A DNA stretch of 64,000 bases from CAWGAJ01 sp963820545 (GTDB taxonomy: Bacteria; Planctomycetota; Planctomycetia; Pirellulales; Thermoguttaceae), in contig CAWGAJ010000002.1 of NCBI GenBank assembly GCA_963820545.1, forward strand, positions 620,001-684,000, in the 5' to 3' direction. The notes under the pieces were generated by a model that was not told the origin of the DNA, made no database searches, and was given only the letters and a program-made list of their open reading frames with translations. This document shows positions 38,121-46,289 of the stretch, in pieces (the first letter of the stretch is position 1; the number at the start of each line of letters is the position of its first letter). The position numbers and the translations under genes were made by a program.

Positions 38121-39437
38121 TCAATTATATTCACGTATTCGCCGGCCGATGGCATCGCCCAAGGCGTGGCGAACGTTGTCGATCGTGATGCGGTCGAAAA
38201 CCTGTTGAAAGAATCCGGCCACGATCATGCGCACGGCTTCGTTGCGGGTCAAGCCGCGCGAGCGGGCGTAAAAAACCTGCTCGTCGTCTACCCGGCCAGC
38301 CGTAGCGCCGTGGGAACATTTTACATCATCGGCCTCGATTTCCAAGCCGGGGATGGAGTCGGCCCGGGACTCTTCGGAAAGCAGCAGATTATCGTTGCGT
38401 TGGTAACCGTCGGCTTTTTGGGCGTCGCGGTCGACCTTGATCATTCCCCGCCATACCAGGCGCGATTTATCCTGCAAGGCCCCTTTGTAAAGCAGGTCGC
38501 TGGTGCAGCGCGGTACGTGATGGCGCTGGAGGGTATGATAGGAAAGATGTTGCCTTCCCTCGGTAAACATCACGCCGTTGACTTGGGCGTTGGCGCCGGG
38601 ACCGACCAGGGCCACGTGCTGGTTGACCTTTGCCAACCGGCCGCCCAAGGCCCCGATGGTCCATTGGATGTCGGCATCCCGGTCGACCAGGGCTTTTTGA
38701 TGGGCGAAGTGCCATACGCCGGTTCCCCAATTTTGCAAGTTAACGTAGCGCAGCCGTGAGCGCGGGGCAAGAAAAATTTCGATTGCCCCGCAGTGCAATC
38801 CGGCGGCGCTTGGATCGAGGCTGGCGGTCTCGGAAAGGACCGTGGCTTCGGCCCCCTCCTCCAATATGATAAGCGTGTGGCTGAAATCGACCGCTGCGGG
38901 CGAGAGGGATGAAAAAATATGAAGCGGCCGGTCGATTATTACTCCCTTGGGCACATAAAGCACTGCCCCGCCCGCCAGACACGCCGCGTGCAAAGCCGCG
39001 AATTTATCCACGCGATAATCCACGGCCTTGGTCAGCAAATATGGACGTATCAACTCGCCGTGACTCTGGAGCAACTCTTCCAAACTGCCGAACAATACGC
39101 CTTGGCGGGCAAGTTTGGGATCGAGGCGCGTAGGTTGCGCATGGCTGTCTACTGTCACCGCGCTGCCGGATAGCTCAACGTCTTCGGTCAGCAGGGCTCG
39201 GGCAGCAGGCTTTTCGTCAAACGGCTGGGCGGGAATGCCGAAGTGATTAAGCCTAAACGCCCGGATGTCGGTCCGCATCCATTCCTCCTGCGAACGGTCT
39301 GGCAAAGGCAGCTCCAGGAATGCCGACCACGCCTGGCGGCGCAACTCCGCAAGCCACGCCGGTTCGCGACGCTGGGCTAAAAATGCCTCGAATGCCTCTT
39401 GCGTGAAACCTTGTTGTATGATTGTGCCGCTTGCCAT
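38121..39437 (-). CDS. sufD: Fe-S cluster assembly scaffold subunit SufD
   Basis: About 438 residues with the SufB/SufD right-handed beta-helix core: VDYRVDKFAALHAACLAGG, GAEATVLSETASLDPSAAGL, RHHVPRCTSDLLYKGALQDK, EADDVKCSHGATAGRVDDEQ and FYARSRGLTRNEAVRMIVAG. It forms the SufBC2D scaffold with SufB and the ATPase SufC. The start at MASGTIIQQGF is taken rather than the ATG four codons upstream (39449), though this is not certain. It sits 123 bases downstream of sufB in the same direction. Confidence 0.92.
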   Translation of the reverse strand: MASGTIIQQGFTQEAFEAFLAQRREPAWLAELRRQAWSAFLELPLPDRSQEEWMRTDIRAFRLNHFGIPAQPFDEKPAARALLTEDVELSGSAVTVDSHAQPTRLDPKLARQGVLFGSLEELLQSHGELIRPYLLTKAVDYRVDKFAALHAACLAGGAVLYVPKGVIIDRPLHIFSSLSPAAVDFSHTLIILEEGAEATVLSETASLDPSAAGLHCGAIEIFLAPRSRLRYVNLQNWGTGVWHFAHQKALVDRDADIQWTIGALGGRLAKVNQHVALVGPGANAQVNGVMFTEGRQHLSYHTLQRHHVPRCTSDLLYKGALQDKSRLVWRGMIKVDRDAQKADGYQRNDNLLLSEESRADSIPGLEIEADDVKCSHGATAGRVDDEQVFYARSRGLTRNEAVRMIVAGFFQQVFDRITIDNVRHALGDAIGRRIREYN

Positions 39438-39560
39438 GCAAAATCGCAATCAATAAAGAGTTGCAACTATAATCAGAGCCGGACCGTGTCGGTCCGGCGA
39501 ATTCGCTGTTCACCCGGGCCGACACGGCCCGGCTCAAATCCCTAATCCCCAATTCTTTTA

Positions 39561-40974
39561 TTACCCTACCGTTCCTTCCATTTGCAATTCGATAAGCCGG
39601 TTCATTTCCACGGCGTACTCCATGGGCAGTTCCTTGACCAGCGGTTCGATGAATCCGCTGACGATCATCGTGGCCGCCTCGTGTTCGCTCAGTCCGCGGC
39701 TGTTAAGATAAAACAACTGTTCCTCGCCGATACGTGAAACGCTGGCCTCGTGGCCGACCATTACGTCTTGTTCTTCGATTTCGATATAAGGATAGGTGTC
39801 GCTGCGGCTGCGAGGATCAAGAATCAGGGCGTCGCAGACGACGTTCGATTTCGACTTTTTCGCGCCCTTCATCACGCGGACCAGCCCGCGATAGCTCGCC
39901 CGTCCGCCGTTTTTGGAAATCGACTTGGAAACAATGCGCCCGGAAGTGTGGGGCGCACAATGAATCAGTTTTGCGCCGGCGTCTTGGTGCTGGCCGGTGG
40001 AGGCAAAGGCCACGGAGAGTACCTCGCCCCGCGCGCCCGGCTCCATCATGTAGATGGCCGGATATTTCATCGTCAGCCGGCTGCCCAGATTGCCGTCCAC
40101 CCATTCCACCAGTGCGTCCCGATAAGCCACTGCCCGTTTGGTCACCAGGTTATAGATGTTATTGGCCCAGTTCTGGATGGTCGTATAGCGCACTGCGCGA
40201 GCCGCGTTTGGCGATCACCTCGACCACGGCCGCATGGAGGCTCTCGGTGCTGTACATCGGCGCGGTGCAGCCTTCGACGTAATGCGCCTGGGCCCCTTCC
40301 TCGATGATAATCAAAGTCCGCTCGAATTGGCCCATGTTCGCCGCGTTGATGCGAAAGTAAGCCTGCAAGGGGTACTCGATCTTTACGCCCGCGGGCACGT
40401 AGACGAACGATCCGCCGGACCAGACCGCCGAATTCAGGGCCGCGAATTTGTTGTCGGTCGAGGGAATGATCGTGCCAAAGTATTGGCGCACCAGGTCGGC
40501 ATATTCGCGCACGGCCGAGTCCATGTCGGTGAAGATCACGCCCTGCTTGGCCAGTTCTTCGCGAAGCGAGCCGTAAACGACCTCGCTTTCGTATTGGGCC
40601 TTCACGCCGGCAAGGAACTTTTTTTCCGCCTCGGGGATGCCCAGCTTATCGAAGGTGTTTTTGATCTCCGCCGGCACCTCGTCCCAGGATTTCACCTGTC
40701 CCGTGGTGGGCTTCAGATAGTAATAAATCTCGTCGAAGTTGATGGCGATATCGCCGCCCCAGCGCGGCAGCGGTTTTGAATAGAAGATTTCCAGGGCCTT
40801 AAGGCGATATTCCCGCATCCAAGCGGGTTCCTGCTTCATTTCGGAAATCTCGCAGACGATCTCCCGGCTGAGACCCTTGCGGGACTTGAAGACATAGCGC
40901 TCTTCATTGCGAAAATCGTATTTATTGATCTCGCCGATGGGATCCGCGGCAGGGTTGCGTGTATCGGTGGCCAT
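39561..40974 (-). CDS. sufB: Fe-S cluster assembly scaffold subunit SufB (one frameshift)
   Basis: Two frames joined at about 40190-40200 (one extra A in CGC[A]GTGCGC) give about 470 residues, the family's usual length. Sequence hallmarks: NKYDFRNEERYVFKSRKGLS, AALNSAVWSGGSFVYVPAGV, AQAHYVEGCTAPMYSTESLH, RYTTIQNWANNIYNLVTKRA and IEEQDVMVGHEASVSRIGEE. SufB carries the nascent cluster. Since sufB is usually essential, the shift is more likely a sequence error than a real mutation. The start is MATDTRNPAADPIG; upstream codons to 41046 have no family similarity. Confidence 0.92.
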
Positions 40975-41046
40975 AATTTTTATATTTATCTCCGCCGTGT
41001 TTTCACGACGGGCTAGTGAGAATCGAAAAACTAATGTCACATGCAA

Positions 41047-41112
41047 TAGCCGGCGGCTAACAGCCGCCGGTGGAAATTTGCTTATATTCTGGCGGTCGTT
41101 GACCGCCGGCTA
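41047..41112. repeat. Double-hairpin element, copy 2
   Basis: Begins with the same 20 bases as copy 1 at 29621 (TAGCCGGCGGCTAACAGCCG) and ends GGCGGTCGTTGACCGCCGGC-TA. The linker differs (GTGGAAATTTGCTTATATTCT vs GGATAATTCGTAGATGTTCC region), so pairing parts are conserved and the linker is not. It lies between sufC and sufB, inside the operon. Confidence 0.75.
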
Positions 41113-41144
41113 TATTAATCTGAGACTCAATAAATATCAGAATA

Positions 41145-41972
41145 TTACTTAATTGCTTGCAAAGGACTGGTTGATTGCAGCATTGCATCTTCCTCGGCGG
41201 CGGCCTGGGGATGGGCGGTGCGCACGCGGTCGTAGCCTTGCTTGTGCAATTCGGCCGCCAGTTCCGGCCCGCCGCTTTCGACGATCCGGCCGCCCAGCAT
41301 CACGTGAGTGAAATCGGGCGGATTGTATTCCAGCAGTTGCTCGTGATGGGTGATGATTAAAATCCCCATCTGATGCCCGCCGATCTCGGCGATGCTTTGA
41401 CTGGCCAGGCGCACGGCGTCCACGTCCAGGCCGCTGTCGGTTTCGTCGAGGATGGCGAACTTGGGCCGTAACATGGCCATTTGCAGGATTTCGGCCCGTT
41501 TCATTTCCCCGCCGGAAAAACCCTCGTTGACATAGCGCTTGGCGAACTCGGCGTCGATCTTAAGCTGCTGCATTTTTTCGTTCAGTTCCTTGCGGAACTG
41601 GCGCATGGGAATTAGCTCTTCGCCTTCCTTGCGTTCCGGCCGGCGGATGTTCGTGGCGGCATGGCGCAGAAAGTCGGCCATGCGCACGCCGGGAATCGCC
41701 ACGGGCCGCTGAAAGGCCATGAACAAACCTGCCCGGGCACGCTCGTGGGGCTCCATGGCCAACAGGTCCTGACCGTTAAGCCCAATCCGTCCGCTTACCA
41801 CCTGGTAACCGGGATGGCCCATGACGGCATATCCTAACGTGCTCTTGCCCGAGCCATTGGGCCCCATCAAGGCGTGAACCTCGCCCCGGCGGATCTCCAG
41901 GGAGACGCCCTTGAGAATCGGTTTCTCGGCCACGTTGACGTGCAGATCGATAATGGACAGCGTTTCGCTCAT
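41145..41972 (-). CDS. sufC: Fe-S assembly ATPase SufC
   Basis: A 275-residue ABC-type ATPase that powers SufB-SufD. Walker A GPNGSGKST, Q-loop FMAFQRPVAIPGV, signature FSGGEMKRAEILQM, Walker B FAILDETDSGLDVDA and switch His in ILIITHHEQLLEY. No membrane segments. Its length is slightly above the ~250 typical because of a C-terminal tail (HPQAAAEEDAMLQS). It is transcribed before sufB; 170 bases with the double-hairpin element lie between them. Confidence 0.95.
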   Translation of the reverse strand: MSETLSIIDLHVNVAEKPILKGVSLEIRRGEVHALMGPNGSGKSTLGYAVMGHPGYQVVSGRIGLNGQDLLAMEPHERARAGLFMAFQRPVAIPGVRMADFLRHAATNIRRPERKEGEELIPMRQFRKELNEKMQQLKIDAEFAKRYVNEGFSGGEMKRAEILQMAMLRPKFAILDETDSGLDVDAVRLASQSIAEIGGHQMGILIITHHEQLLEYNPPDFTHVMLGGRIVESGGPELAAELHKQGYDRVRTAHPQAAAEEDAMLQSTSPLQAIK

Positions 41973-41991
41973 GATTATTAAGGTTTTCCTC

Positions 41992-42013
41992 GTTCCCAGG
42001 CTCTGCCTGGAAC
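41992..42013. repeat. GTTCCCA-type hairpin between nuoB and sufC
   Basis: GTTCCCAGGC-TCT-GCCTGG-AAC, one base short of perfect. Member of the dispersed hairpin family. Confidence 0.55.
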
Positions 42014-42017
42014 GGTG

Positions 42018-42650
42018 TTATTGCGGTTTCACCTTTTGGTGCTGAAAAACCAGTTTAACGTCCTCGGTTTGCACAAAACCGGACTGGTGCGGCAGGGGAA
42101 TTTCGTCTTCCACTTTCAGCGACGGGCGCCCATCCGGCCCGATGGTTACTTCGCCGGCCGGCCGGCGTGCGATTCGATGACCTTTGATCTTCTCTTGCAA
42201 GCGCATCAGGCCTTCCAGCAGCGATTCCGGACGCGGCGGACATCCAGGGATATAAACATCCACGGGCACGATCAAATCCACGCCCCGAACCACGTGGTAT
42301 CCGTGTTCAAAATAAGGACCTCCGCCAACGGCGCAGGCCCCCATGGCGATCACGAACTTGGGCTCGGGCATAAGGTCGTACAAGCGGCGAATGCGGCTGG
42401 CCATTTTGTAGGTAATGGTGCCCGCCACGATCATCAAGTCGGCCTGTCGCGGACTGGCCCGAAACGCACCCGCGCCGAACCGGTCCAGGTCGAATCGGCC
42501 CGCCCCGGCCGACATCATTTCGATGGCACAACAGGCCACACCGAAAGTCATGGGCCAAATGCTGCCTTGGCGAGCCCAATTTAATACCTGTTCCAGCGTG
42601 GTGGTGAGTACGTTTTCCTCAAATCGTGCTTCGATCCAGGGCCGTGCCAT
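42018..42650 (-). CDS. nuoB: NADH-quinone oxidoreductase subunit B
   Basis: A 210-residue NuoB, the complex I subunit that holds cluster N2 next to the quinone site. All four ligands are visible: the adjacent cysteines in FGVACCAIEMM, Cys in AMGACAVGGG, and Cys in PGCPPRPE. FRASPRQADLMIVAGT is also characteristic. The start MARPWIEARF is preferred to GTG/ATG codons up to 42692, which overlap sufR. No other nuo gene is near; instead it sits between sufR and sufC, 20 bases after sufR and 45 before sufC. It is therefore likely co-transcribed with Fe-S assembly genes. Confidence 0.93.
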   Translation of the reverse strand: MARPWIEARFEENVLTTTLEQVLNWARQGSIWPMTFGVACCAIEMMSAGAGRFDLDRFGAGAFRASPRQADLMIVAGTITYKMASRIRRLYDLMPEPKFVIAMGACAVGGGPYFEHGYHVVRGVDLIVPVDVYIPGCPPRPESLLEGLMRLQEKIKGHRIARRPAGEVTIGPDGRPSLKVEDEIPLPHQSGFVQTEDVKLVFQHQKVKPQ

Positions 42651-42670
42651 GTACCCAGTATAATCATTTA

Positions 42671-43288
42671 CTAGCCGACTTGGAACTGGCACTGTGCATT
42701 ACCTTCCAAGCGACATTGGGTAAGCTTGACGTCCTGGCCGACCAGTTCCGAGAACATCATTCTTTCTAGCGTGCAGATACTGTTATCCTGCTCGGCCAGT
42801 GCCGGGTAGGGACAAACCTGGGTTGTCAGGGTGGGATGGGGAGAACTGTCATCCACTGTGACGGGGATTCTCCGTTGGGCCAAGATTTCGGCCACCGAAT
42901 GTAGTCGTTCGGCCGGTGAACTACCCTGAATCTGATTGGCATACCCGCGGGCCAGCGCCCGGGCGATGCGGCGGAGCATTTCTCGGCGGAGTTCGAGATC
43001 TTCTAGGGCTCGAACCTCTTTCCACAGTGCCATGGCCAAATCGGTAAAATTCGATCCGGTCATGCGCATTCCCTTATCTGTCAGCCAGTAGCGATGCTTG
43101 GGCCGGCCCCGCCCGTTGCGGAGTGCCTCGCGCTGGATAATTTCCTGACCCATTAGTCGCGTCAGCCGTTGGCGGACTGCCGTGGGCGTAACTTCCATTG
43201 CATCAGCAAGTTCGGCTACGCTTAACGGCCCGGTTGTGCGGAGTAAATCAAGGAAATCGGCATCGGTCGATGGAGATTGTATACTCAT
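42671..43288 (-). CDS. sufR: SufR-type Fe-S-sensing repressor
   Basis: A 205-residue regulator. The N-terminal winged helix (TGPLSVAELADAMEVTPTAV, RQRLTRLMGQEIIQREALRN, GRGRPKHRYWLTDKG) is of the DeoR/ArsR-like type found in SufR. The C-terminal half has a conserved cysteine set: C-x12-C (CPYPALAEQDNSIC), then C after 19 residues and C after 7 more (LTQCRLEGNAQC), fitting an Fe-S cluster sensor. SufR represses suf genes when clusters are sufficient. It is the first gene of this minus-strand operon, so it probably regulates itself, nuoB and suf. Confidence 0.85.
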   Translation of the reverse strand: MSIQSPSTDADFLDLLRTTGPLSVAELADAMEVTPTAVRQRLTRLMGQEIIQREALRNGRGRPKHRYWLTDKGMRMTGSNFTDLAMALWKEVRALEDLELRREMLRRIARALARGYANQIQGSSPAERLHSVAEILAQRRIPVTVDDSSPHPTLTTQVCPYPALAEQDNSICTLERMMFSELVGQDVKLTQCRLEGNAQCQFQVG

Positions 43289-43430
43289 GTATTAAATCCT
43301 TCTGTCATGCAATAAACTAACCCTTTTGTTTTAATACTAACGTATTTAGACAATATATTCAACCCAAAATGTTTTAATTAGTGGGCGATTTTGATACTAT
43401 TAACGCAAGTAATTGAAATATAACAAGTTA

Positions 43431-43454
43431 TTGATTTAGATCATTGTAAATCAA
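43431..43454. promoter_or_regulatory. Inverted repeat / FNR-like box in the sufR-usp divergent region
   Basis: TTGATTTA-N8-TAAATCAA is a perfect 8-bp inverted repeat. Its left part, TTGAT-TTAG-ATCAT, matches the FNR/Crp consensus TTGAT-N4-ATCAA at nine of ten positions. It lies about 140 bases before the stress-protein start and about 145 from the sufR start. A second site, ATAAC-AA-GTTAT, is at 43420-43431. Which gene is controlled cannot be told. Confidence 0.45.
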
Positions 43455-43578
43455 AGCGTGAGAATGCCTTTTGCTTTTCTGGGACAGTTTGAAAATTCAA
43501 CTTTTTCAGCATTTATTCATGTTATTCGTGTTCTTATACTGGTTTTAGTTCATTCCTTAATTTTTTTGTGAGGTTTTT

Positions 43579-44007
43579 ATGGACTGGTTACCTCGTAAAA
43601 CGATTGTTGTCCCGATCGACTTTTCAGACGACTCTTTCCGCGCCTTGGATGCGTCCCGAGAATTGGTTGACGATGTCCGGAATTTGCATTTGATCCATGT
43701 ATTGCCGATCATTACTCCCAACGATCCGGGCGTGATTTGGGAAATGATCGATGAGCAAAGCCGGGCTGATCACGCCCGCGAGGCATTGCAAAATAAACTC
43801 GTTGATCTAAAAGTAGAGGGACCGCAGATCATTATTCGCTTCGGAGATCCCGGACATCAAATCGCCGACTATGCCGCAGAGATCCACGCCGATCTGATCG
43901 TGCTTGCCGGCCACGGCCAGAGTAGATTAACGCGGCTGCTTTTGGGTTCAGTGGCGGAAAAGGTCGTGCGCCTCTCGCACTGTCCGGTGTTGGTATTGAA
44001 GAAATAG
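43579..44007 (+). CDS. Universal stress protein (UspA family)
   Basis: A 142-residue single-domain Usp. TIVVPIDFSDDSFRALDASR starts the fold, and the ATP-binding motif GHGQSRLTRLLLGSVAEKVV (G-x2-G-x9-G-S) is intact, so it is an ATP-binding type. NLHLIHVLPI and SHCPVLVLKK complete the family pattern. Usp proteins act under starvation, oxidative or anoxic stress. It is divergent from sufR, with an FNR-like site between, which would fit an oxygen- or redox-linked role (inference). GAGG precedes the ATG. Confidence 0.9.
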   Translation: MDWLPRKTIVVPIDFSDDSFRALDASRELVDDVRNLHLIHVLPIITPNDPGVIWEMIDEQSRADHAREALQNKLVDLKVEGPQIIIRFGDPGHQIADYAAEIHADLIVLAGHGQSRLTRLLLGSVAEKVVRLSHCPVLVLKK

Positions 44008-44808
44008 GGGCGCGGGGATCAGGGACTGGTTCAGTTTGTGCGGAGCACCATTTTGCGTGGCACGTCCCTGAGCGAAGCGAAGGGCGTGGTGGACGGTTAA
44101 CCCGGATAATTCAAAAAGTGGGATTTCCAGCGCAGAGTGTGGAACACTAGCCCGAAGCGCAAGCGAGGGATGGCAAACACGTTACCTTCGTTTACAAGTA
44201 TGGATAACATTTCGCAGTTTGCGCCGGAAATTCTAGGACATGAATAATTCGGGTTATTATTCGATTTACAGATCGTGATTTCCATTGTGAAAGTAAAGGG
44301 GCCAAAGAATCGCTCAGGCACAAGCCAGCGGCAGAAGAGGAAGCCTGGTCAGCGGAAGGGGAGACGAACCTGATGGGACGGGCAACAATCATGGCGCGAA
44401 GGAGACTGGTATACCCACAAACTAGCTCTCGGAACGTTTTTCCAGATGCTGATTTCTGAGATGAGAAAACAAGACCGCTACCGCCATAGAGTCAGCCCAC
44501 AACGTGGTACGGTGAGACGACTGTCGGAAAATGAACGTATTTTGAGTCGCAGAGTTGAACCATCGAGCGGGCGACATTGGCGCGGGATATGGTCTCCGGT
44601 GGAAAGATTGCGGCATAGCATGGCCCCCGGTGCGGTGTAGCATGGCTTCGGAACTAGAGATCCGTCGCAACCCGTGTCGCAGTATGCCGTTATGATGCAT
44701 CAGGATTGACAACGCCATGCTCGGCTGCGAAAATACGGCAAAGTCTGACTGCACTTCGGTGGTCGAATACCTGTTGGGCGGCAGGGAACGGGGAAAGGAC
44801 GGAAACCG
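44008..44808. other. 800-bp region without a supported gene
   Basis: Several open frames exist but none has a start site, composition or motif that convinces. It includes imperfect inverted repeats TTAACCCGGATAATTCA (44097-44113) and TGAATAATTCGGGTTAT (44241-44257), 14 of 17 complementary, enclosing about 160 bp that includes the core AGCGCAAGCGAGGGA; this looks like a degraded small insertion. CTGAGCGAAGCGAAG at 44069-44083 matches the end of the inverted-repeat element at 28459. Confidence 0.45.
44097..44257. repeat. Possible degraded small mobile element
   Basis: Imperfect 17-bp terminal inverted repeats (14 of 17) at 44097-44113 and 44241-44257. No gene inside. Confidence 0.35.
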
Positions 44809-45696
44809 ATGATCAGAGGAACGATTGTAGAAACAATCCTTGTAGCCGGTCTATCGATAGCTGGATTATCACAGGCATCGAGCGCAGTCATAGAAACCCA
44901 GCACCTCATCGTAAGCGATGCCACCGGCAAATTGTCGAATGATCAACTGAGAAGCTTGGCCGATCAAGCGCAAGCGATGTTGGGGCGCATTCTTGCATTC
45001 TGGTCTGCCGATTCCGGAGTAGACCGATTGGGAAAGATACGGGTCGTTTTCGATGTACCACGCAGGGAAGTCTATTCTAGTGTCTTTTACTGGGGGAAAA
45101 AGGATGGTGGACGTGTACGCATCGTTCAAGTCTTCAAATCTGAAGGATCGCCTCAAATGATGGCGCACAAGCTTACAAGCGCGGTATTTCCCCAAAAGGA
45201 TAAATTGATTCGCAACATGATGGGTATTCTTACAGAAGCGCAAGTCGGGAATCCGTTAACCTTTCCTATGTGTGGATTCAGCAGTGACGAATGGGTATTG
45301 GCTCTTCTGAAAACGAAATCATACATTCCCCTAAACGAATTGGGGCCTGATCATGAGTCATGGGGCATGAAGGACGCCGGGGACGGCAAACTTCTGATTC
45401 TTGATAAGGCAAAACAACACAAGGCCTATGCCGAAACGGGGTCTTTCGGGAACTATTTGTTTATGACCTATGGAATCAACAAGATAAAGCGGCTACAACG
45501 ACTCTCCCAGGAGAAGGATAGGCCATGGCAGGACGTGTTCGGGATCAGTCTGCAGGAACTTGAGGCCAATTGGCTGAAGCATCTGAGGACGAATGGAGAA
45601 ACAAGAGAGGAAAATGTGGCGATAGTATTAAAGTTGTTTGAAAGAAACCCCAGTACAGCCTGCTCTGAGGCGCAGAAGCTTGCACCCATGAAATAG
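44809..45696 (+). CDS. Secreted protein, degenerate peptidase-MA-like fold
   Basis: A 295-residue protein with an N-terminal signal peptide (VETILVAGLSIAGLSQASSA). The order of elements resembles 'peptidase MA-like' secreted proteins: a beta segment with RVVFDVPRREVYS, a helix where HExxH is expected but which reads MMAHKLTSAVF (so HKLTS, lacking Glu and the second His), an EGxx-like region, and TGSFGNYLFMTYGINKIKRL followed by WQDVFGISLQELEANWLKHL, typical of the C-terminal helix. If the assignment is right, the zinc site is lost and the protein is not a protease. Identification is tentative. It belongs to an accessory patch with atypical spacers. Confidence 0.6.
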   Translation: MIRGTIVETILVAGLSIAGLSQASSAVIETQHLIVSDATGKLSNDQLRSLADQAQAMLGRILAFWSADSGVDRLGKIRVVFDVPRREVYSSVFYWGKKDGGRVRIVQVFKSEGSPQMMAHKLTSAVFPQKDKLIRNMMGILTEAQVGNPLTFPMCGFSSDEWVLALLKTKSYIPLNELGPDHESWGMKDAGDGKLLILDKAKQHKAYAETGSFGNYLFMTYGINKIKRLQRLSQEKDRPWQDVFGISLQELEANWLKHLRTNGETREENVAIVLKLFERNPSTACSEAQKLAPMK

Positions 45697-46289
45697 TAGA
45701 CAACCAAGGCATTATTCAATTACTTACTGTGTGATCGCCCAATCTATCACTCCAGCGGACGGCTACGAGCCGCCGCTGAGTTCTGTCTTTAGCACAGCCC
45801 AACATCGTGCCGCCGTCCTATCAACTCAACCGTTTCTTCGTATTCGCAACAAAGGACCCTGGCAACACACCCCTCCACAGAGTGTGCGGGGCTTGCCGGT
45901 GACCATCCGGGCGAGAATCCGGGATACGTTTCCCGGCACTCCCGGCGCGCCCGCAAAACGGTCGCGCCAAGCAGGCTGGGACAGGCGCGTCGCCACCCCC
46001 TCCAGTGTGGGTGCCTCGTGCGCCCGAGATTGCCAACGTAATTTGGGACGCAGGCGCGGAGGCTTAAGCGCAACTTGTCGACAAGCTACAATGGAGGACT
46101 ACAAGAGCCGTCCGTGGCTGCGTTCATGGCCTTTGCCTGCCGAGTCTCTGAGCGACTTCAGTACACTGGATATCACTCTGGCGGAAACACCACGAACGAC
46201 CAACGGATTACCATGATTCATGTTGCGTCGACGCCACGCCTGCGTGATATCCCGCAACTCAGTCTGGCAAGACCGAGCGGAGGATCAGG
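45697..46289. other. 590-bp spacer with attC-like hairpin
   Basis: No gene supported, although frames are open on both strands for up to 160 codons (GC-rich, no start sites, odd composition). Contains an attC-like structure: GCCCAAT at 45737-45743, then CAGCGG-A-CGGCT-ACG-AGCCG-CCGCTG at 45753-45778, a hairpin with one unpaired A, as in integron attC sites. The downstream GTTRRRY box is not clearly present. Confidence 0.35.

Noticed and set aside
44422..44754. 110-codon minus-strand frame
   Set aside because: No ribosome binding site or recognisable domain; overlaps nothing but looks random.
45731..46216. Open frames on both strands in the 590-bp spacer
   Set aside because: GC-rich, Arg/Pro-rich translations with no start signal or motif; more likely absence of stops in GC-rich DNA.
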